A stretch of DNA of 6,191 nucleotides, taken from positions 1 to 6,191 of the forward strand of contig JAHIVS010000314.1 of the NCBI GenBank assembly GCA_018816605.1, read 5' to 3'. The number at the start of each line of letters is the position of its first letter. Position 1 is the stretch's first letter. Source of the stretch: Pseudomonadota bacterium. Lineage in GTDB: Bacteria; Desulfobacterota; Desulfobacteria; Desulfobacterales; Desulfobacteraceae. Shown in pieces: positions 1 through 5,212 of the stretch. The position numbers and the translations under genes were made by a program. The notes under the pieces are model-generated. The model did no database searches. It was not told the origin of the DNA and saw only the letters and a program-made list of their open reading frames with translations.

Positions 1-597
1 GGCCAAGGAACCGGCCTCGGTTTAGCAACCGTTTACGGAATTGTAAAACAGAACAAGGGATTTATAAATGTTTACAGTGAACCGAACAAGGGAACAACTT
101 TCAGAATCTACTTTTCAAGGCATGTTGACACAGATCTGCCGAAACAGAAGCCGGAATTAAAAAAAGCGGATGCTACAGGCTTTGAAACTATCCTTTTGGT
201 GGAAGATGAAAACGCAATTTTAAAAATGACGGCCATGATGCTTGAGAGACTGGGTTATACGGTGCTTTTGGCGTCAAACCCGGCTGAGGCCTTTGACATC
301 GGAAAATCATTTTCGGGTAGGATCGATTTGCTCCTGACCGATGTTGTTATGCCTGGTATGAATGGCAAAGATTTGGCCAAACAATTAACCCAACTATTTC
401 CAAACCTCAAATGCCTCTTCATGTCCGGATACACTGCCAACGTCATTGCCCATCACGGGGTATTGGATTATGGAATGCAGTTCATTCAGAAACCTTTCTC
501 CAGACAAAATTTGGCTAAAAAGCTACGGGAAGTGGTGGAAGAAAAAGGGTTCGTTGGTCAAAAATTTGCCGACAACAAGTTTATTCGTCACGTTTAG
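1..597 (+). CDS. Hybrid sensor histidine kinase, C-terminal fragment (ATPase end plus receiver domain); 5' end outside the window
   Basis: The open frame runs unbroken from base 1 to a TAG stop at 595-597, giving 198 residues of a longer protein. Residues 1-39 are the end of a GHKL histidine-kinase ATPase domain: the G2 box GTGLGL is at residues 3-8, followed by the usual 'YGIVKQ..G.I.VYSEP..GT.F.IYF' end. After a charged linker (about 40-60) comes a CheY-like receiver (about 62-182). It has the acidic pair E68-D69, phospho-acceptor D114 in 'LLTDVVMPGMNG', the switch serine S142 in 'LFMSGYT' and the conserved lysine K164 in 'QKPF'. All key receiver residues are present, so it should accept phosphate from its own kinase core or from a phosphorelay. 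The ATG/TTG codons inside this stretch are not the true start. The signal sensed is unknown because the N-terminal sensor lies upstream. The gene converges on the minus-strand metF-type gene. Family assignment is firm; the exact pathway is not. Confidence 0.93.
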   Translation, partial: GQGTGLGLATVYGIVKQNKGFINVYSEPNKGTTFRIYFSRHVDTDLPKQKPELKKADATGFETILLVEDENAILKMTAMMLERLGYTVLLASNPAEAFDIGKSFSGRIDLLLTDVVMPGMNGKDLAKQLTQLFPNLKCLFMSGYTANVIAHHGVLDYGMQFIQKPFSRQNLAKKLREVVEEKGFVGQKFADNKFIRHV

Positions 598-669
598 GCC
601 TGCGCAACCGTCAGGGCGGCTTGCATTGGCATTCCTAAATTTCTGAATGAAGAGCTGCTGTCCCTTCAT

Positions 670-2169
670 CTAATCCCTGCTCTGGTGATCCTTTCCCAGA
701 TGAAAATTCACCCATGACGATGTTTTGTTCAATTCCCACATCCGCGGCGGCACCCTGTCTCGTAAAAAGCCTGACAATTTGCCGGCAGTCTGCAGCCGGC
801 CATAGGCCCGCACCCATATGCACTCTTTTTCCGGAAAAACCTCGCAGAACCCTTGCCGGCTGCCGCCGCAGGGGCCGTTCCGGGTGTGTTTGGGACATCC
901 GGATTCAGGACACAGAAAGGCGGCATGCTGGATGGCACAGTCACCGCAACTCTGGCAGGAAAGTGCTGTTACCTTTAGCGGGTCTTCCAGGCAGTTTTTC
1001 AGCACCCAGGTTTTATGGTTTTTTTCCAGAAAGGAGGCCACTTTTTTGTATACCGGGGCAAGCCGGGATGTTTTATTAAAAAACAGGTTATGGGCCCCGT
1101 TCAGAATCCGATAGGGATAATGGTCAAATAATTTTTCCCGTAATCCCGGTTTTGGGTCTGATGCTTTTTCTAACCGGTGGATACTATCAAGATAATAATA
1201 GGCGGTTTTTTCTTTTTCCTCTGCAAATTCGCTCAGGTACTCTGCCCAACGCGCTTCTATTTCCTCCATCCGGTCCAGGATGGCTGAAACGGTTTTAAAA
1301 CTCCTGTGAACTCCGCCAATATGGATACCCCGGTAACCCAACCCCTTTAAAATAACCCCCAGTTTTGCAGCGCGCTCCACAGCAGCTTTCAATCCCTGGC
1401 GCGGATCTTTCCATTCCAAAATAATTTTATTGTACAGATTGTCCGAAACATGGGCACCGGGAACCCGACCTCTGTTCATAGCCCGGGCAGATCTGGGGCT
1501 TAGCAGATAAACCGAGGCCATCATCGGGATCTGGCTGTTCTTTTGTGTATGATAGCGCATCAGTTCATTAAACTTATGCACATCATACCCCAACTGGGTA
1601 ATAACAAAGGCGGCACCCGCCTCAATTTTTTTGTCCATTTTTTTATATTGGGCCATACACTCTGCCTTGCGGATCTTGAAAGGGGAAACCGCACATCCTG
1701 TGAAAAAAGGCTCTGGATCACCCGAGGCCATCAATTTTTCCCCCAGGGCCTTGAGCATGGCATTCAATAGAACAGAGTCCAGGTCAAAAACCGGTGCGCC
1801 CTGTCCCCCGTATCCTTTGCCGCTGTAGTCACCGGTCAGGGCCAGTATATTTTTCATCCCCATTCGGGCCAGTTGGAGGGCCCGGCTTTCCATGCCCATC
1901 CGATTCATGTCCCGGCAGGCAAAATGGACGATCACATCCAGGCCGTGCTTGAATATTTCATATCCCAGGGCATCCGGACTTAAAGAAGGGTTTCCCCCCG
2001 GGTTATCGGTAATGGATACCGCGGACACCCTTCCGTCTGCAAAGGCATCCTTGGCAATGCCGACCAGGGTATCTGTGTTCCGGCCAAAGGACTCACGGGC
2101 CGGAACCAGTTCCAGGGTCGTAACAAAATTTTTGGGATTCATCAGTTCATCGCTAAAAATACGGAGCAA
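670..2169 (-). CDS. metF: Methylenetetrahydrofolate reductase with fused cysteine-rich MetV-type C-terminal domain
   Basis: A 499-residue protein. The N-terminal part (about 14-305) is a flavin-dependent MTHFR TIM barrel, which reduces 5,10-methylene-THF to 5-methyl-THF. Visible signatures are 'TTLELVPARE' (E20 aligns with the catalytic Glu28 of E. coli MetF), 'LTGDY' (D114, the Asp120 equivalent) and 'FVITQLGYD' (Q192, folate-contacting). Residues about 385-480 form a second domain with nine cysteines: C393, C405, C408, C411, C420, C425, C434, C442 and C450. It includes 'CQSCGDC' and 'NGPCGGS...G.CEV....CIW', typical of MTHFR C-terminal/MetV domains that bind metal or Fe-S and partner MetF in acetogens. 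The start is TTG: AGGAG lies 6 nt upstream, whereas the next ATG (codon 10, at 2142) has no ribosome-binding site. The gene follows the HD-GYP gene by 63 bases. There is no signal peptide, so the protein should be cytosolic. The electron donor (NADH, ferredoxin or Hdr-type partner) cannot be told from this window. Confidence 0.9.
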   Translation of the reverse strand: MLRIFSDELMNPKNFVTTLELVPARESFGRNTDTLVGIAKDAFADGRVSAVSITDNPGGNPSLSPDALGYEIFKHGLDVIVHFACRDMNRMGMESRALQLARMGMKNILALTGDYSGKGYGGQGAPVFDLDSVLLNAMLKALGEKLMASGDPEPFFTGCAVSPFKIRKAECMAQYKKMDKKIEAGAAFVITQLGYDVHKFNELMRYHTQKNSQIPMMASVYLLSPRSARAMNRGRVPGAHVSDNLYNKIILEWKDPRQGLKAAVERAAKLGVILKGLGYRGIHIGGVHRSFKTVSAILDRMEEIEARWAEYLSEFAEEKEKTAYYYLDSIHRLEKASDPKPGLREKLFDHYPYRILNGAHNLFFNKTSRLAPVYKKVASFLEKNHKTWVLKNCLEDPLKVTALSCQSCGDCAIQHAAFLCPESGCPKHTRNGPCGGSRQGFCEVFPEKECIWVRAYGRLQTAGKLSGFLRDRVPPRMWELNKTSSWVNFHLGKDHQSRD

Positions 2170-2175
2170 ATTTTT

Positions 2176-2180
2176 CTCCT
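2176..2180 (-). promoter_or_regulatory. Ribosome-binding site deciding the TTG start of the MetF-MetV gene
   Basis: On the minus strand an AGGAG sits 6 nt before the TTG at 2169-2167. No comparable site precedes the in-frame ATG 27 bases further in, so the TTG start is preferred. Confidence 0.7.
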
Positions 2181-2232
2181 GTGAATTATTGGGTTGCCTG
2201 TTTTTAAAAAACCATCCTTGCCGGATCCTCTC

Positions 2233-3651
2233 CTAGTGTGGCATGGCAATTTTTTTAATATATGCCGGTAAAAATTTGTATACCTCCTTGGGGGTTTTTA
2301 TGCTGCGCCCATTGTCTATCTTCAACAGGCGCTGTGTTCCCGGGCTGCCCATATCAATGGGGTCCGGTTTTGCCGACAGGGTGTTGCCGTTGTTGTCTGT
2401 AAAGGGAAGGACCAGGGGACCGATACTGTCAAGGACATAGGCCATCTGACCGTTTTCCAGGTATACGATGCTGCCCGGCGGATGGCGGCCGACACTTTTT
2501 ACAAAGGCGTGGAGGACAAATTGCAGCATGGCGTCCTTCTTAACATATTTGCGAAACAATTGGGTAATGACAGACACCTGGTTCAAAGCATCCTTATAGC
2601 TTCTTTTGGATGTCATGGCATCATAAATATCTGCCAGTTTGCAAATCCTGACATACAGCGGGATATCCGAAAAGGCTTTGTCCAGAGGATAACAGCTTTC
2701 CTCGTTCTCAAACAGCGGGGCATGGTGGTAGCGGACAATATTGTTCAACACACGATTTTTAATGTTGTTGTCTTCCAGAATTTGTGCCCCGTATTCAAAG
2801 GAATGCCGCTTTATGGTTTGAAACTCCTCTTTTGTGAGACGGCTGTTTTTGTTTAATAATTTTTCCGGAACCATGGCCTTTCCGATGTCATACAAAAAAA
2901 ACCCCAGGCAAATTTCAGTGAGGTCTTCCGGATAATAATAGTTAAAAGCCCCTGATTTAAACTTCTCCGGCCGGGCGCCCCCCCCGGGATCTGCCCTGTT
3001 TTCTGATAAAAACCTGTCAATGGTATGGGAAAAATGGTCATTGAATCTTATCAGCACTGCGGTGGCAATGGCGCACACGTTGGTGGAATGCTGGTACAGG
3101 TAGTCGTCATGGGAAAAGATTTCCCGGCTCATATATTGGAAGGGGTGGTCTGCATCCACAAAAAATTTTACCAGCCCGGACACACAGGATTCAACTGCCT
3201 GGACGTCAAACTGCCCACGGGTCTGCCGGATCTGATCCAATGCCTTTTTCAGGCATTGGGTTGCCCGGGCATATCGCTGGACGGTCTCCTTTTTTATCAT
3301 TTCAATTTCCTGCAGCCGCCGCTCAATATCCCTGGAACTTTCATGGGCAGGCACCAAAACCGGCACCCCTTTTTCCTTCAACAGCCGGGGAGGAATCAGT
3401 TCAATTCCCCCGTCCGAACCCATCCGAATCTGATTGCCGTTTCCGTCCCAAAGCCCCCCCTCCGGTGCCACGGGCACAGAGCGGATTCCGTTTTCCCTGA
3501 TAAGTTCAAGGGGTCGTACCCTGTCCACCACCTGGCTCTTTTCCAGCAGCAATGTTCCCTTTTTATTGTAAACATCTATTCCGGTTTTTATGCGCCCTCC
3601 GGTTTTTACAATTTCAATGAGATTTTCAATGGAAAACATTGCATGTATCAT
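2233..3651 (-). CDS. Degenerate HD-GYP domain protein (HD pair changed to Tyr-Asp, GYP changed to CYP)
   Basis: A 472-residue protein when begun at the ATG at 3651, which sits 5 nt after AGGAG and overlaps the rsmA stop as TGATG. An ATG at 3654 (only 2 nt from AGGAG) and a TTG at 3675 are weaker choices. Residues about 1-62 resemble the small N-terminal domain common before HD-GYP modules ('G..I..DVYNKKGTLLLEKSQ', ending 'GIRSVPV'). A helical linker follows (about 105-150). The HD-GYP-like core spans about 170-385: H188, 'YDIGK' 254-258, H283, H309-H310 and 'KLADIYDAMTSKRSY' with D341. HD-GYP enzymes normally hydrolyse cyclic di-GMP using a two- or three-metal centre. Here the first residue of the HD pair is Y254, and the usual 'HHE..DG.GYP' reads HHAPLFE...CYP (C320). 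H188 and D255 are about 67 residues apart, roughly 30 more than usual, through a glycine-containing linker. No membrane segment is evident. It may be inactive or bind without cutting. The C-terminal part (about 390-472) is of unknown role. Confidence 0.85.
   Translation of the reverse strand: MIHAMFSIENLIEIVKTGGRIKTGIDVYNKKGTLLLEKSQVVDRVRPLELIRENGIRSVPVAPEGGLWDGNGNQIRMGSDGGIELIPPRLLKEKGVPVLVPAHESSRDIERRLQEIEMIKKETVQRYARATQCLKKALDQIRQTRGQFDVQAVESCVSGLVKFFVDADHPFQYMSREIFSHDDYLYQHSTNVCAIATAVLIRFNDHFSHTIDRFLSENRADPGGGARPEKFKSGAFNYYYPEDLTEICLGFFLYDIGKAMVPEKLLNKNSRLTKEEFQTIKRHSFEYGAQILEDNNIKNRVLNNIVRYHHAPLFENEESCYPLDKAFSDIPLYVRICKLADIYDAMTSKRSYKDALNQVSVITQLFRKYVKKDAMLQFVLHAFVKSVGRHPPGSIVYLENGQMAYVLDSIGPLVLPFTDNNGNTLSAKPDPIDMGSPGTQRLLKIDNGRSIKTPKEVYKFLPAYIKKIAMPH
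2978..2985. repeat. Eight-base homopolymer (C8 on +, G8 in the coding strand) inside the HD-GYP gene
   Basis: A run of eight identical bases encodes glycines within 'DPGGGAR' (residues 221-227), in the extra linker before the Tyr-Asp motif. G/C runs of this length can slip during replication; a one-base change here would truncate the protein before its metal-binding core. The reading frame is intact as given. Confidence 0.6.
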
Positions 3652-4499
3652 CATGTCTCCTGGCGAATCTGCCAAACGGCCATTGCAAGTGCTTTAAATT
3701 CGGCAATTGACAAGGTTTCCGCCCGACGTTCGGGCACAATGGCAGCATGGGCCAATGCCGCCATCACAACAGACTTGTCCAGGCCCAGTTCACCGCCTGC
3801 CATTGAATTTTTCAAGGATTTTCTCCGCTTTGAAAAAGCAGCCTTGATCACATCAAACAACAGCGCCTCCATGGGAGCGGACATGTCTGAGGATGTCAGA
3901 AAATCAAATCTCAGTACGGTTGAGTGTACATCGGGTTTCGGAAAAAAAGCGGTGGGTTTGATATCGGCCACAAACCCGACCCGGGCCGCATATTGAACCA
4001 CGGCTGACAATCGGGAGTAATCCCTTCCCCCGGGAGATGCGATGATCCGTGTGGCAAGCTCTTTTTGAAACATTAAAAAGGCTTTTTCAATGATGGCCCT
4101 TTCTTTTACGAGGCGAAACAGGATCTGGGATGAAATATTGTAGGGAAGATTTCCCATGACGGTAAGCGTTTCATCGCCGGCAATTTCTCGAAAATCCGTT
4201 TTCATTATATCCTGGTTGAGCACGGTCACATTGCTGATTTCCTCCAGGGCGAGTTCATCTTCCAGAAGAGGAATCAGCCGGCTGTCCTTTTCAACGGCGA
4301 TGACACGGCCGGCTCTCCGGGCAAGGGGGATGGTGAGAGCCCCAAGACCGGGCCCGATTTCCAGGACAATTGCCTCCTTGTTTATTCCGGTACGTTCCAC
4401 AATCATCTCCGCAGTTCCCGGGCTGGATAAGAAATTTTGTCCCATCTCCTTGCCCGCATATAATTTTTCTCTTTTTAACACTTGTCCCGGGTGTGTCAT
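3651..4499 (-). CDS. rsmA: 16S rRNA (adenine1518-N6/adenine1519-N6)-dimethyltransferase RsmA/KsgA
   Basis: A 282-residue protein, close to the usual length for the family. It transfers four methyl groups from S-adenosylmethionine to two adjacent adenines near the 3' end of 16S rRNA, a late step in small-subunit maturation in the cytoplasm. The N-terminal 'KEMGQNFL' (17-24) is the family's opening motif. 'EIGPGLGALT' (47-56) is the SAM-binding motif I. E70 ends strand 2 and should contact the ribose, and D97 in 'NQDIMK' should contact the adenine. 'NLPYNISS' (117-124) is the catalytic motif IV. 'FFPKPDVHST' (185-194) and the C-terminal helical domain 'AAFSKRRKSLKNS' are also typical. The ATG start is supported by AGGT 7 nt upstream (4510-4507), with a second AGGTG closer in. 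It is the first gene of a minus-strand cluster and overlaps the next gene by one base. Nothing odd was seen. Confidence 0.97.
   Translation of the reverse strand: MTHPGQVLKREKLYAGKEMGQNFLSSPGTAEMIVERTGINKEAIVLEIGPGLGALTIPLARRAGRVIAVEKDSRLIPLLEDELALEEISNVTVLNQDIMKTDFREIAGDETLTVMGNLPYNISSQILFRLVKERAIIEKAFLMFQKELATRIIASPGGRDYSRLSAVVQYAARVGFVADIKPTAFFPKPDVHSTVLRFDFLTSSDMSAPMEALLFDVIKAAFSKRRKSLKNSMAGGELGLDKSVVMAALAHAAIVPERRAETLSIAEFKALAMAVWQIRQET
3657..3661 (-). promoter_or_regulatory. Ribosome-binding site inside the rsmA 3' end, with TGATG stop/start overlap
   Basis: AGGAG lies within the last codons of rsmA. The rsmA TGA (3653-3651) shares its last base with the ATG at 3651-3649, 5 nt after the AGGAG. 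This arrangement suggests translational coupling of the HD-GYP gene to rsmA. A second ATG at 3654-3652 overlaps the stop as ATGA but is too close to the AGGAG for good initiation. Confidence 0.7.
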
Positions 4500-4835
4500 A
4501 TCACCTACCTGTTTGCTTCCTGGGTTTAACTACACAAGGCGCAAGCTGCATCCGGCCTTACCCCGGGTGCTTCATTGCAACCTTGACGGCATTCGCATTG
4601 CTCTGTTCATCGTCCGGCAAAATTACTACTTGACTTTCTTTGTTCCCAGAAGTAATTTCTCTATATATACTTCAACGGATAATAAGATTCAATAACCAAT
4701 ACAAACCCAAGTCGCTCAACTTATTGCAAGGGGATCAACATTTCTATTACCCGCAGCCCGATTTTTTCCGGAACAGGATAGCGAATGGATATGGTGTAAT
4801 TTAAAGATTAAACCCTTTATTTCAGGAGATGTATC
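4500..4835. other. Divergent intergenic region between rsmA and the winged-helix gene
   Basis: These 336 bases separate two genes read in opposite directions, so promoters for both should lie here. Open frames across it on either strand extend into flanking genes as antisense shadows, lack family features and have no convincing ribosome-binding site. The part from about 4620 to 4700 is AT-rich and holds the best promoter match for the rightward genes. I could not find a convincing sigma-70 promoter for rsmA, nor a terminator hairpin with a T-run, a tRNA or a recognisable riboswitch. An 8-base palindrome TTCCGGAA lies at 4766-4773, of unknown meaning. Confidence 0.6.
4630..4658 (+). promoter_or_regulatory. 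Possible sigma-70 promoter for the winged-helix/peptidase pair
   Basis: TTGACT (4630-4635) is followed, after exactly 17 bases, by TAATTT (4653-4658), a fair match to -35 and -10 boxes. A TATATA run follows at 4662-4667. If used, transcription would begin near 4665 and give a leader of about 170 nt before the ATG at 4836. This is pattern matching in an AT-rich stretch and could be chance. Confidence 0.35.
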
Positions 4836-5198
4836 ATGACCGAAAACACTGAACTTGGAACCAATTGGGAAGGCTTTGTCAAATTGCTGTTGCACCGGTT
4901 GGATATCCCAACAAAAGAAGACATAAACAATCTGCACCACAGGCTTGACAAGCTTGAGCAATTAATCTATCAAAAACAGCCGGGTGTCCGGAAGGATGCG
5001 GTACAACAAAGTTCCAAACGAAAAAGTGCCTCGGCCATTGTGTTGGAGGTCATAGCCAATCACCCCGGCGGAACCAATTTCAAGACCATTAAGGCGGCAA
5101 CCGGTTTTGACGACAAAAAGCTGAGAAACATTATTTTCAGGCTGGATAAAATAGGAAAGATCCAACGGGTGAGCCGGGGTATCTATAAAAAAATCTAA
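4836..5198 (+). CDS. Small protein with N-terminal coiled coil and C-terminal winged-helix-like domain; function unknown
   Basis: A 120-residue protein. The ATG is backed by AGGAG (4824-4828) 7 nt upstream. Residues about 10-46 form an amphipathic helix or coiled coil: 'WEGFVKLLLHRLDIPTKEDI' followed by 'NNLHHRLDKLEQLI'. The 'IPTKEDI..LHHRLDKLE' stretch resembles the oligomerising C-terminal helix of phasin/PhaE-like polyester-granule proteins. A polar, basic linker (about 47-65) leads to a compact domain (about 66-120). Its 'IVLEVIANHPGGTNFKTIKA' and 'KLRNIIFRLDKIGKIQRVSR' layout looks like a winged helix: helix, recognition helix, then a wing ending 'GIYKK'. I infer an oligomeric DNA-binding regulator. 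It does not match a named family I can identify with confidence. It sits 14 bases before a PreP-type peptidase in the same direction, so the two are probably co-transcribed. It could act as a local regulator or as a granule- or nucleoid-associated protein. Confidence 0.8.
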   Translation: MTENTELGTNWEGFVKLLLHRLDIPTKEDINNLHHRLDKLEQLIYQKQPGVRKDAVQQSSKRKSASAIVLEVIANHPGGTNFKTIKAATGFDDKKLRNIIFRLDKIGKIQRVSRGIYKKI

Positions 5199-5209
5199 TG
5201 GAAAAATAA
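5198..5209 (+). other. Three-codon mini-ORF (ATG GAA AAA TAA) overlapping the winged-helix stop
   Basis: The TAA stop of the winged-helix gene (5196-5198) shares its last base with an ATG that opens a frame of only three codons. That frame ends in TAA, and 3 nt later the peptidase ATG begins in the same phase. The arrangement could hand ribosomes from one gene to the next, or be what remains of an earlier overlapping start. No function is shown by the sequence alone. Confidence 0.35.
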
Positions 5210-5212
5210 AAA

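Noticed and set aside
598..669. Possible bidirectional terminator between the converging kinase and metF-type genes
   Set aside because: Only an imperfect short stem (GCAACCG with a bulged CGGCTTGC, 605-625) is visible and there is no T-run on either side, so it does not meet the usual intrinsic-terminator pattern.
826..839. A 14-base perfect palindrome TTTTTCCGGAAAAA, with partial copies at 2860-2870 and 4762-4773
   Set aside because: Two of the three lie inside coding sequence where Phe/Val-Pro-Glu-Lys codons explain them, and their spacing and surroundings differ; chance is the simpler explanation.
2170..2232. Possible terminator between the HD-GYP and metF-type genes, from the run of Ts on the minus strand
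   Set aside because: A six-T run is present, but no stable stem directly precedes it; the pairing CCAT/ATGG is too short and far apart.
3025..3996. A 323-codon open frame on the + strand opposite the HD-GYP and rsmA genes
   Set aside because: It lies wholly antisense to two genes with clear family motifs, spans their junction, and its translation shows no recognisable domain; it is a coding shadow.
4156..4695. A + strand open frame of 179 codons from rsmA into the divergent spacer
   Set aside because: It is mostly antisense to the well-supported rsmA gene, has low-complexity Ser/Arg-rich composition, and no plausible start signal.
4716..4961. A minus-strand open frame of 81 codons overlapping the winged-helix gene
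   Set aside because: It is antisense to the start and ribosome-binding site of a better supported gene and shows no family features.
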